Assembly (NCBI GenBank): GCA_002382755.1
Contig: DFZT01000085.1
Coordinates: 1 to 5,833 of the forward strand
DNA: 5,833 bases
Source of the DNA: Firmicutes bacterium UBA4049
GTDB taxonomy: Bacteria; Bacillota; Desulfotomaculia; Desulfotomaculales; Nap2-2B
Direction: 5' to 3'
Positions 1-5,109 of the stretch are shown piece by piece; within the stretch, counting starts at the first letter, position 1, and the number at the start of each line of letters is the position of its first letter. Under the pieces are notes generated by a model that saw nothing but the letters and a program-made list of their open reading frames with translations, had not been told where the DNA came from and made no database searches. The position numbers and the translations under genes were made by a program.

Positions 1-40
1 CTCATTTGTATAACCCAAGCGGCTGGCCAAGCCGAACTTC

Positions 41-105
41 TACAGGCTACAGCCTACAGCCTAATTGCCTACAGCCTACAGCCTACAGCCTACAGCCTAA
101 CAGCC
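41..105. repeat. Heptanucleotide tandem repeat, unit TACAGCC
   Basis: About nine head-to-tail copies of a 7-base unit. Exact TACAGCC copies start at 48, 55, 70, 77, 84 and 91. The first copy (41-47) reads TACAGGC, and two 8-base variants, TAATTGCC (62-69) and TAACAGCC (98-105), interrupt or end the array. The unit is not a multiple of three and lies outside any supported gene, so it is an intergenic repeat, not coding. It resembles the short tandemly repeated heptamers known from some bacterial genomes. Function is unknown; slippage would make its length variable between strains. Confidence 0.9.
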
Positions 106-121
106 TGAATAGTTACAAGTT

Positions 122-151
122 TTATTGCCTTTTCTCGCAATTATTGCCTTT
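122..151. repeat. 11-bp direct repeat, two copies
   Basis: TTATTGCCTTT occurs at 122-132 and again at 141-151, with starts 19 bp apart, close to two helical turns. The second copy overlaps a small palindrome, GCAATTATTGC, at 137-147. It lies 100-130 bp upstream of the spore-protein gene. It could be a binding site for a dimeric regulator or simply decayed repeat sequence; nothing here identifies a binding protein. Confidence 0.55.
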
Positions 152-235
152 CATTTTTTACCTTCAATCTGGCGATATTAATAACGAAAATAGTTTTAAG
201 CAAAAATTTTACCCTTGCCGCGGTATCCTCAAAAC

Positions 236-243
236 AAAGGAGG
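236..243 (+). promoter_or_regulatory. Ribosome binding site fixing the spore-protein start
   Basis: AAAGGAGG is a near-perfect Shine-Dalgarno sequence 7 nt before ATG 251. It excludes the in-frame ATG codons at 215 and 245 as the main start. Confidence 0.85.
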
Positions 244-250
244 CATGCTC

Positions 251-442
251 ATGGGTAGAAGTCGCAGTCGCAGAGGCTTAATGTCCGACAGGCTTAAGTA
301 CGAGTTGGCTGAAGAGCTTGGTGTGGCCGATGTTGTGCGAAGGGATGGCGGCTATTTCGGCAATGTTTCTTCAAAGAACTGCGGTAACTTAGTCCGCCTG
401 GCTATCGAGCGAGCCGAACGCAGCATGGCAAGAGGACACTAG
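251..442 (+). CDS. Small acid-soluble spore protein, alpha/beta type
   Basis: A 63-residue protein of the family that coats and protects DNA in the dormant endospore and is degraded to amino acids at germination. The conserved core is visible. KYELAEELGV (residues 16-25) carries the likely GPR protease site at E18-L19. GNVSSKNCGNLVRLAIERAE (37-56) is the second DNA-binding helix region. The N-terminus is short and Arg/Ser-rich. I chose ATG 251 because AAAGGAGG (236-243) sits 7 nt upstream. The in-frame ATG at 245 is almost on top of the ribosome site, and the one at 215 has none. The gene stands alone, with a terminator directly after it. In this family expression is normally forespore-specific under sigma-G, which I infer here. 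Which of the usual multiple paralogues this is cannot be told. Confidence 0.93.
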   Translation: MGRSRSRRGLMSDRLKYELAEELGVADVVRRDGGYFGNVSSKNCGNLVRLAIERAERSMARGH

Positions 443-450
443 CGGCATTT

Positions 451-487
451 GGGGGCGCTTTAAAGGCGCCCCTATTATATTTCTTTT
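451..487 (+). terminator. Rho-independent terminator after the spore-protein gene
   Basis: GGGGCGC (452-458) pairs with GCGCCCC (466-472) around a short TTTAAAG loop. A T-rich but interrupted tail, ATTATATTTCTTTT, follows (474-487). It begins 9 nt after the stop codon and separates the spore-protein gene from the downstream unit. The stem is strong; the tail is not a clean T run, so efficiency is uncertain. Confidence 0.8.
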
Positions 488-509
488 GCGGGGAGGGTGA
501 CATTTTCCC

Positions 510-537
510 TAATCTTTATATCATTTATCACAGATTA
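510..537. repeat. Small inverted repeat upstream of the yceD promoter
   Basis: TAATCT (510-515) and AGATTA (532-537) are exact reverse complements separated by 16 nt, ending about 22 bp before the -35 box at 560. It might be an operator, but six-base arms in AT-rich DNA arise easily by chance. Confidence 0.3.
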
Positions 538-559
538 ACGACGCCCTCTCATAATTACC

Positions 560-589
560 TTGACAGAATGGGCTTTTTTTCTATATAAT
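560..589 (+). promoter_or_regulatory. Sigma-A promoter for yceD-rpmF
   Basis: A perfect TTGACA -35 box (560-565) and a perfect TATAAT -10 box (584-589) are separated by 18 nt, containing a T7 run. Transcription should start near 596, leaving a leader of about 25 nt before the ATG at 621. Both hexamers match the consensus exactly, which fits a strong housekeeping promoter for a ribosomal-protein unit. Confidence 0.88.
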
Positions 590-620
590 TGGTTTCGCCA
601 AAACAACGGAGTGTAATAAA

Positions 621-1151
621 ATGATCCGGGTAAACGTGGAAAGAATAAAAGACAGTGAAGGAGAAACTCTTCTTTTCCGGGAAGAGGTCGATTTACCCTG
701 CATTGACAAAGAAGAAATTTCTTTTGCCGGACCGGTGAATATAGAAATTGAACTTATAAGCTCCGGTAAAAAAATACAGGCTGAAGGAACTATTCAAGCC
801 GTTATCCGGCGTCCCTGTGACCGCTGCCTGAGTCCGGTTGAATTTTTAGTTGAAGCGCCTTTTAAAGAAATATATTTTTCAACCGGAACAAACCAGAATA
901 ATGTAATGCAGGACGAATGGATTCCATTTAAAAACGAGATCATCGATATAGAACCGGAAGTAATAAAATCACTTATCATGGCCCTGCCGATGAAAGTCCT
1001 TTGTGAACAAAATTGCCGGGGATTATGCCCGTCCTGCGGACAAAACCTGAATATCGAAAAATGCGGCTGCAGCCGGGAAATAATAGATCCGAGGCTTGCT
1101 GTTCTTCGGGAATTCGCGAAGATTAAACACGGTGAAAAGAATCTAGAGTAA
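621..1151 (+). CDS. yceD: DUF177 / YceD family protein
   Basis: A 176-residue protein of the DUF177 family, found next to rpmF across many bacteria. E. coli and plastid members have been linked to 23S rRNA accumulation or processing, so a role in large-subunit biogenesis is plausible but not shown here. The family marks are present: a CxxC pair in RRPCDRC (C66, C69), and a C-terminal Cys cluster C128, C132, C136, C139, C148, C150 around GLCPSCGQNLN, which looks metal-binding. No signal peptide or membrane segment is seen, so it is probably cytoplasmic. ATG 621 has GGAG at 609-612, 8 nt upstream, and lies just behind the consensus promoter. It is followed after 45 nt by rpmF, the usual partner. 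The symbol is taken from the E. coli family member. Confidence 0.9.
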   Translation: MIRVNVERIKDSEGETLLFREEVDLPCIDKEEISFAGPVNIEIELISSGKKIQAEGTIQAVIRRPCDRCLSPVEFLVEAPFKEIYFSTGTNQNNVMQDEWIPFKNEIIDIEPEVIKSLIMALPMKVLCEQNCRGLCPSCGQNLNIEKCGCSREIIDPRLAVLREFAKIKHGEKNLE

Positions 1152-1179
1152 AGCTTTTAGCGCCATTAAGAAAAACTAA

Positions 1180-1188
1180 GAGGGGGTG
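1180..1188 (+). promoter_or_regulatory. Ribosome binding site for the TTG start of rpmF
   Basis: GAGGGGGTG lies 8 nt before TTG 1197. No ATG or GTG in the correct frame lies near it, so it supports TTG as the initiation codon. Confidence 0.75.
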
Positions 1189-1196
1189 TATAAAAA

Positions 1197-1370
1197 TTGG
1201 GTGTTCCAAAAAGAAGATCTTCAAAACAACGCGGGCGTCAGCGGAAAGCTAACTGGAAAATACAGTCTCCCAACTTGATCAACTGCCCACATTGCCATAA
1301 ACTGACTTTACCGCATAGAGTCTGCCCATCCTGTGGCTATTATAAAGCCAGGGAAGTAATCAAACTTTAA
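1197..1370 (+). CDS. rpmF: 50S ribosomal protein L32
   Basis: A 57-residue protein beginning MGVPKRRSSKQRGRQRKANW, the typical L32 N-terminus, rich in Arg and Lys for binding 23S rRNA. A zinc ribbon follows: C30-PH-C33 and C43-PS-C46. It is therefore the zinc-binding, four-cysteine form of L32, not the cysteine-free form some bacteria use under zinc starvation. Length matches the family. The start is TTG 1197: the frame has no ATG at its head, and the translation matches the family from the second residue. The ribosome site is GAGGGGGTG (1180-1188). It is cotranscribed with yceD from the promoter at 560 and ends 51 nt before a strong terminator. Confidence 0.96.
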   Translation: MGVPKRRSSKQRGRQRKANWKIQSPNLINCPHCHKLTLPHRVCPSCGYYKAREVIKL

Positions 1371-1421
1371 TTCGCCGTCTTGGGCTTGAAACCCCCTTCG
1401 AAACTAATAATCTTAACAGAC

Positions 1422-1448
1422 CGCCTGGAAAATTACCAGGCGTTTTTT
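1422..1448 (+). terminator. Rho-independent terminator after rpmF
   Basis: CGCCTGG (1422-1428) pairs perfectly with CCAGGCG (1436-1442) around a 7-nt AAAATTA loop, followed at once by TTTTTT (1443-1448). It insulates yceD-rpmF from the fapR operon, whose promoter begins about 23 bp later. Confidence 0.93.
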
Positions 1449-1470
1449 GTTTAAAATATTTTTGGTTCGG

Positions 1471-1499
1471 TTGCTTTTTTTTGGGATAAAGGATATACT
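1471..1499 (+). promoter_or_regulatory. Promoter of the fapR operon
   Basis: A TTGCTT -35 box (1471-1476) and TATACT -10 box (1494-1499) are separated by 17 nt. The -35 box is weak (only TTG is consensus) and the -10 is good. Start of transcription should fall near 1505-1507, inside the FapR operator. The position between the rpmF terminator and fapR also supports it. Confidence 0.7.
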
Positions 1500-1504
1500 C
1501 TATT

Positions 1505-1521
1505 TTAGTATCTGGTATTAA
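1505..1521. promoter_or_regulatory. FapR operator
   Basis: TTAGTATCTGGTATTAA is an imperfect palindrome, with arms TTAGTA and TATTAA that mismatch at one position. It closely matches the FapR operator pattern as I remember it, TTAGTACCnGGTACTAA-like. It sits 5 bp after the -10 box, over the expected transcription start and 31 bp upstream of fapR's ATG. A repressor bound there would block initiation. It predicts autoregulation of fapR and control of plsX, fabH, fabK and fabD by malonyl-CoA, which releases FapR from DNA in the Bacillus model. Confidence 0.88.
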
Positions 1522-1535
1522 AGTATATTTTACAT

Positions 1536-1541
1536 AGGTGG
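1536..1541 (+). promoter_or_regulatory. Ribosome binding site fixing the fapR start
   Basis: AGGTGG lies 11 nt before ATG 1553. The earlier in-frame GTG at 1538 is inside this site and has no Shine-Dalgarno sequence of its own, so ATG 1553 is preferred; ATG 1556 is a nearby alternative. Confidence 0.65.
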
Positions 1542-1552
1542 CATTTATTACC

Positions 1553-2107
1553 ATGATGAGTCCGGGGAAAAGCAAGCGGCAGGAACTCCTCTGCAGATAC
1601 CTTGAAGGAAATCCCTTTCTTACGGACAACGAACTTGCTCACATGCTCGGTGTAAGTATTCAGACAATCCGGCTTGACCGGTGGGGTTTGAGCATCCCCG
1701 AACTCCGCAAGAGGTTGAGGGAGGTTGCCAAGGGAAGTTACGGACAGGTATCCGCTTTGCAAAAAGAAGAATGGATTGGCGATCTTGTAGACCTGGAACC
1801 CGGCAGACAAGGTGTTTCAATTTTGGAAGTTTCTGAAGAGATGACTCTTAACAGTACAAAAGTAGCAAGGGGGCATTATATATTTGCCCAGGCAAACTGC
1901 CTTGCTGTTTCCCTGGTTAACACAAAGGTTGCTCTAACCGGCACTGCAAAAATAAGCTTTAAACGCCCGGTTTATTATGGAGAAAAGGTGATTGCCAGGG
2001 CTTTTATTAGCCGCAAGAAGGACAACAAATTTATTATCAGGGTCACTTCAAAAGTCCGGGATGAAACAATTTTTCAAGGAAAATTTCTTGTTTTTGCGAT
2101 AGCCTAG
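1553..2107 (+). CDS. fapR: FapR, malonyl-CoA-responsive repressor of fatty acid genes
   Basis: A 184-residue transcription factor. In Bacillus and Staphylococcus FapR represses lipid-synthesis genes, and binding of malonyl-CoA or malonyl-ACP releases it from DNA. A DeoR-like helix-turn-helix lies at about residues 22-43 (FLTDNELAHMLGVSIQTIRL). A linker follows, with IPELRKRLREVA at 48-59. The C-terminal part is a hot-dog-fold effector domain. Its signature ARGHYIFAQAN (105-115) keeps R106, G107 and N115, which align without a gap to the effector-pocket residues of B. subtilis FapR as I recall them. Position 99 is Leu, where B. subtilis has Phe. I start at ATG 1553; a start at GTG 1538 would add five residues. 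It is the first gene of the operon, behind its own operator, and its TAG stop overlaps the plsX ribosome site. Confidence 0.95.
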   Translation: MMSPGKSKRQELLCRYLEGNPFLTDNELAHMLGVSIQTIRLDRWGLSIPELRKRLREVAKGSYGQVSALQKEEWIGDLVDLEPGRQGVSILEVSEEMTLNSTKVARGHYIFAQANCLAVSLVNTKVALTGTAKISFKRPVYYGEKVIARAFISRKKDNKFIIRVTSKVRDETIFQGKFLVFAIA

Positions 2108-2111
2108 GAGG
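2106..2111 (+). promoter_or_regulatory. Ribosome binding site for the TTG start of plsX
   Basis: AGGAGG shares two bases with the TAG stop of fapR and lies 10 nt before TTG 2122. This supports TTG initiation and suggests translation of plsX is coupled to that of fapR. Confidence 0.8.
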
Positions 2112-2121
2112 TAGGCCGATC

Positions 2122-3135
2122 TTGATAATTGCCGTTGACGCTATGGGTGGCGACAATGCGCCTGGAGAAATTGTCAAAGGCGCAATACAGGCGGCACAGG
2201 AATATAACCAGGAAATCATTCTGGTAGGAGACCAGGCGAGGCTGGAGAAGGAAATTGAAGGTTATTCAAATAAGCTTGTGACTATCCATCATGCGCCTGA
2301 AGTCATCTCTATGTCTGAGTCTCCCGCGGTTGCCGTAAGAAGGAAAAAGGATTCTTCAATTGTCCAGGTCATTAAACTGCTCAAGGAAGGCACCGCCTCA
2401 GCTGCCGTGTCGGCCGGGAATACCGGAGCTTTAATGGCTGCAGGTGTTTTAATGGTCCGCCTGATCGAAGGCATTGACCGGCCTGCCCTTGCTGCGGTTG
2501 TACCCAGCAAAGGCGGGGGCACTATGATTCTGGATGCCGGCGCCAACGTCGACTGCAAACCTATCCACATTCTCCAGTTTGCTATTATGGGTCACCTTTA
2601 TGCGCAGGAAGTACTGGGTATAAAGAACCCGCGCGTAGGATTGTTAAATATCGGGCAAGAAATAACAAAAGGCAATGAACTTACTTTAGCTGCTTTCCCG
2701 ATGCTTCAAAAAGCCGAGCTTAATTTTATCGGCAACGTAGAAGGAAGAGACATCTGTCAGGATACAGTTGACGTAGTCGTCTGCGACGGTTTTGTCGGAA
2801 ATGTAGTTCTAAAAGCTCTTGAAGGAATCGGCTCCGCTTTTATGCAGATGATGAAAGAAGGAACCGATAAAGACTGGATTGGCAGGGCAGGACTTACCAT
2901 GTCAATGTCAGCTCTCCGCAATTTCCAAAGAAGGCTGGATTATGCGGAGTATGGCGGAGCCCCGTTACTTGGATTAAACGGGCTGATCATTGTTTGCCAT
3001 GGAAGCTCCACTTCCCGAGCGATAAAGAATGCCATTCGCTTTGCACGCGAATCAGCGCAAAAGAATTTAACCTCAGCTATACAAAACAGCATTCACAGAA
3101 TTCAATACAAAGGCAGGAATATTAATGCACAATGA
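2122..3135 (+). CDS. plsX: Phosphate acyltransferase PlsX
   Basis: A 337-residue acyl-ACP:phosphate acyltransferase. It makes acyl-phosphate from acyl-ACP and inorganic phosphate, and PlsY then uses that to form lysophosphatidic acid. PlsX is a soluble or peripheral membrane enzyme linking fatty-acid and phospholipid synthesis. The family marks are in order: MIIAVDAMGGDNAPGEIVKG (1-20), SAGNTGALMAAG (97-108), LDAGANVDCKP (137-147), LLNIGQEITKGNEL (174-187), VEGRDI (206-211), VCDGFVGNVVLK (220-231) and YGGAPLLGLNG (277-287). Length is normal, with a polar tail after about residue 311. The start is TTG 2122, since the family N-terminus begins exactly there behind AGGAGG. The last 11 nt overlap fabH. 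Confidence 0.97.
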   Translation: MIIAVDAMGGDNAPGEIVKGAIQAAQEYNQEIILVGDQARLEKEIEGYSNKLVTIHHAPEVISMSESPAVAVRRKKDSSIVQVIKLLKEGTASAAVSAGNTGALMAAGVLMVRLIEGIDRPALAAVVPSKGGGTMILDAGANVDCKPIHILQFAIMGHLYAQEVLGIKNPRVGLLNIGQEITKGNELTLAAFPMLQKAELNFIGNVEGRDICQDTVDVVVCDGFVGNVVLKALEGIGSAFMQMMKEGTDKDWIGRAGLTMSMSALRNFQRRLDYAEYGGAPLLGLNGLIIVCHGSSTSRAIKNAIRFARESAQKNLTSAIQNSIHRIQYKGRNINAQ

Positions 3136-4135
3136 TCGACAAGCAGGTATCCTGGGAGTCGGCATCTATACACCAGAGCGTAAGTTGACCAACCGGGACC
3201 TGGAAAAAATGGTGGACACCGGAGACCAATGGATAGTTACACGGACGGGCATCAGGGAAAGGCGTATCGCCGAACCCGATCAATTAACTTCCGATATGGC
3301 AACTGAAGCGGCAAAGAAAGCAATAGCCGACGCCGGAATAAAAGTGGACGAGATAGATCTAATTATCGTAGCCACCAACACTCCGGACATGTTGTTTCCC
3401 GCTACCGCCTGTTTGGTGCAGAATAAAATCGGGGCGCGTAAAGTGGGAGCATTTGATCTGCAGGCCGGATGCACGTCTTTTCTTTACGGGATGGTAATTG
3501 CAAGCCAATTTATTGCAAGCGGCTTCTGCAAAAGGATACTTTTAATCGGAGCTGAATGCATGTCAAGAGTAATTAACTGGGAGGACCGCAATACATGCAT
3601 CCTCTTTGGCGATGCAGCCGGGGCTGTAATTATGGGCCCGGTTCCGGATGGGTACGGGATCCTCTCCAGCAGCATAAGATCAGACGGTTCAGGCGCCCAT
3701 CTGTTAACCCTGCCCGGCGGGATGACCCAGTTTCCGGCATCAAAAGAGACATTAGAGAAAAAGCTTCACTTTTTACATATGAACGGCAGGGAGGTCTTTA
3801 AATTTGCCGTGCGGAACATTGAAGAATGCTGCTTGGATGTTTTGGAAGAGGCAGGATTGACCCGCAGCGATCTGGATTTTCTGATTCCTCACCAGGCAAA
3901 CCTGCGCATTATTGAAACAGCCGCCAAACGTTTAAACGTGCCTCTTGATAAAGTAGCAGTCAATGTTGATCGTTACGGGAATACTTCCTCGGCGACACTC
4001 CCGCTGGCGCTATACGAATCTTTACAGGAAGATAAGATAAACGACGGTCAACATATAGTTCTGGCCAGTTTTGGAGCTGGCCTTACCTGGGGCGCTCTGG
4101 TAATGAAATGGTATAATTACCGGAACCGCAACTAG
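3125..4135 (+). CDS. fabH: Beta-ketoacyl-ACP synthase III (FabH)
   Basis: A 336-residue thiolase-fold enzyme. It starts type II fatty-acid synthesis by condensing an acyl-CoA primer with malonyl-ACP to give a 3-ketoacyl-ACP. The Cys-His-Asn triad is C116 (in LQAGCTSF), H256 (in IPHQAN) and N286 (in YGNTSSA). Other family marks are GDQWIVTRTGIRERR (33-47), LFGDAAGAV (160-168) and SFGAGLTWG at the C-terminus (315-323). Many members have Gly two residues after the active Cys, while here it is Ser118. Whether the enzyme prefers acetyl-CoA or branched primers cannot be read from this. ATG 3125 lies inside the end of plsX, with AGGCAGGA at 3111-3118 as ribosome site, so translation is probably coupled. 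No frameshift or truncation is seen. Confidence 0.97.
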   Translation: MHNDRQAGILGVGIYTPERKLTNRDLEKMVDTGDQWIVTRTGIRERRIAEPDQLTSDMATEAAKKAIADAGIKVDEIDLIIVATNTPDMLFPATACLVQNKIGARKVGAFDLQAGCTSFLYGMVIASQFIASGFCKRILLIGAECMSRVINWEDRNTCILFGDAAGAVIMGPVPDGYGILSSSIRSDGSGAHLLTLPGGMTQFPASKETLEKKLHFLHMNGREVFKFAVRNIEECCLDVLEEAGLTRSDLDFLIPHQANLRIIETAAKRLNVPLDKVAVNVDRYGNTSSATLPLALYESLQEDKINDGQHIVLASFGAGLTWGALVMKWYNYRNRN

Positions 4136-4140
4136 CTTTT

Positions 4141-4158
4141 AAGGAGGCGTGTCCAATC
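4141..4158 (+). promoter_or_regulatory. fabK ribosome site placed before an in-frame ATC codon
   Basis: AAGGAGG (4141-4147) is an excellent Shine-Dalgarno sequence. The codon at normal distance (8 nt) in the fabK frame is ATC (4156-4158). The first conventional in-frame start, TTG 4168, is 20 nt away. The GTG at 4149 is out of frame. Either initiation uses ATC, or TTG is used at poor spacing, or the base at 4158 is a sequence error for G. Confidence 0.6.
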
Positions 4159-4167
4159 CATACAAGG

Positions 4168-5109
4168 TTGTGCGATCTTTTAGGAATTGAATACCCGGTT
4201 ATCCAGGGTGGAATGGCCTGGGTATCTACAGCCCATTTGGCTGCGGCAGTGAGTGAGGCCGGTGGCCTTGGAATAATTGGTTCCGGCACAGCCGAAGCGA
4301 GTTGGGTGCGGGAACAGGTTCGGTTGGCCAAAGAGTTGACAAATAAACCATTCGGTGTTAATGTTCTGCTGCTTTCCCCGTATGTTGAAGATGTCCTCAG
4401 GGTAATCATTGAGGAAAAAGTACATGTAATTACAACCGGGGCGGGCAACCCCGGCAAGTATCTTTCAGATTTGCAGGGCGCCGGCGTTATAGTAATTCCA
4501 GTAGTATCGTCCGTAGCCCTGGCCAAACGCCTTGTCCGCAGCGGGGTTAATGCTGTTATTGCCGAAGGCATGGAAAGCGGGGGTCATGTGGGTGACCTTG
4601 GGACGATGGCCCTTGTTCCCCAGGTAGTGGAAGCAGTTCAGCAACCTGTAATAGCCGCAGGCGGAATTTTTGACGGCCGCGGTTTGGCGGCGGCCTTATG
4701 TATGGGAGCTGTTGGGGTACAGATGGGTACCCGTTTCATGTGTGCGGAAGAATGCATTATTCATCCAAATGTCAAGCAGATGATCATTAAGGCAAAGGAC
4801 AGGGATACTATTGTTACAGGCTATAGCATAGGTCATCCTGTGCGGGTGCTCCGGAACAAGCTGACCAGGAAATTCGAAGATTTGGAAAGCCACTGCGCGC
4901 CGGCGGAGGAAGTGGAAAAGCTGGGTGTGGGACGTCTTCAGGCAGCAATGGCAGAAGGAGATACAGATTACGGATCGGTTATGGCGGGCCAGGTGTCGGC
5001 AATGGTTAAAGAAATCCAAACCGCCCGCGATATAATTCTGGATGTTGTTCAGGGCGCCGCTGAAATACTTCAAAATCTGGCTCCTCTAGGTGGTGAATTT
5101 AATAAATGA
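4168..5109 (+). CDS. fabK: Enoyl-ACP reductase II (FabK), FMN-dependent
   Basis: A 313-residue (from TTG 4168) TIM-barrel flavoprotein of the nitronate monooxygenase-like family. FabK reduces trans-2-enoyl-ACP with NAD(P)H, the last step of each elongation cycle, in place of FabI. The sequence follows Streptococcus FabK closely: YPVIQGGMAWVS (9-20), AGGLGIIGSG (31-40), PFGVNVLLLSP (61-71), TTGAGNP (89-95), IAEGMESGGHVG (131-142), PVIAAGGIFDGRG (160-172), GVQMGTRF (183-190) and GSVMAGQ (269-275). H140 is the counterpart of the pneumococcal active-site H144. The family has four further N-terminal residues. Translating upstream gives IHTR from ATC 4156, in gapless register with pneumococcal MKTR, so the real start may be ATC 4156. 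The operon position makes a plain nitronate monooxygenase unlikely. It overlaps fabD as ATGA. Confidence 0.94.
   Translation: MCDLLGIEYPVIQGGMAWVSTAHLAAAVSEAGGLGIIGSGTAEASWVREQVRLAKELTNKPFGVNVLLLSPYVEDVLRVIIEEKVHVITTGAGNPGKYLSDLQGAGVIVIPVVSSVALAKRLVRSGVNAVIAEGMESGGHVGDLGTMALVPQVVEAVQQPVIAAGGIFDGRGLAAALCMGAVGVQMGTRFMCAEECIIHPNVKQMIIKAKDRDTIVTGYSIGHPVRVLRNKLTRKFEDLESHCAPAEEVEKLGVGRLQAAMAEGDTDYGSVMAGQVSAMVKEIQTARDIILDVVQGAAEILQNLAPLGGEFNK

Larger units (their letters stand above)
1..235. other. Intergenic region with repeats, no supported gene
   Basis: This stretch before the spore-protein ribosome site holds a weak hairpin (CGGCT at 20-24 against AGCCG at 30-34), the heptamer array and the 11-bp direct repeat, then AT-rich sequence. 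An open frame runs through it, but its translation only cycles through the heptamer repeat and has no ribosome site, so I do not call it a gene. A promoter for the spore-protein gene should lie here, probably for the forespore factor sigma-G. I could not pick out a convincing match to that consensus. Confidence 0.6.

Noticed and set aside
20..34. Hairpin CGGCT/AGCCG as a terminator of an upstream gene
   Set aside because: Only a 5-bp stem with no T run after it; no upstream gene end is visible in the window.
41..105. CRISPR array
   Set aside because: Units are 7 bases, head to tail, with no spacers; CRISPR repeats are much longer and separated by unique spacers.
106..180. Sigma-G promoter for the spore-protein gene (TGAATA at 106-111; GATATTA at 174-180)
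   Set aside because: The two elements are far too distant to form one promoter, and neither has a convincing partner at 17-18 bp.
215..250. ATG 215 or ATG 245 as the start of the spore-protein gene
   Set aside because: AAAGGAGG at 236-243 is downstream of 215 and only 1 nt from 245, while it is well placed for ATG 251.
6..281. A 91-codon open frame through the upstream repeat region
   Set aside because: No ribosome site. The translation is an artefact of the heptamer array and overlaps the spore-protein gene in another frame.
1538..1552. GTG 1538 as the start of fapR
   Set aside because: The GTG lies within the AGGTGG ribosome site itself and has no Shine-Dalgarno sequence upstream. ATG 1553 also gives residue numbering that matches B. 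subtilis FapR.
4083..4571. A 162-codon reverse-strand open frame over fabK
   Set aside because: It lies opposite the well-supported fabH end and fabK coding sequence, with no recognisable protein features; a shadow frame.
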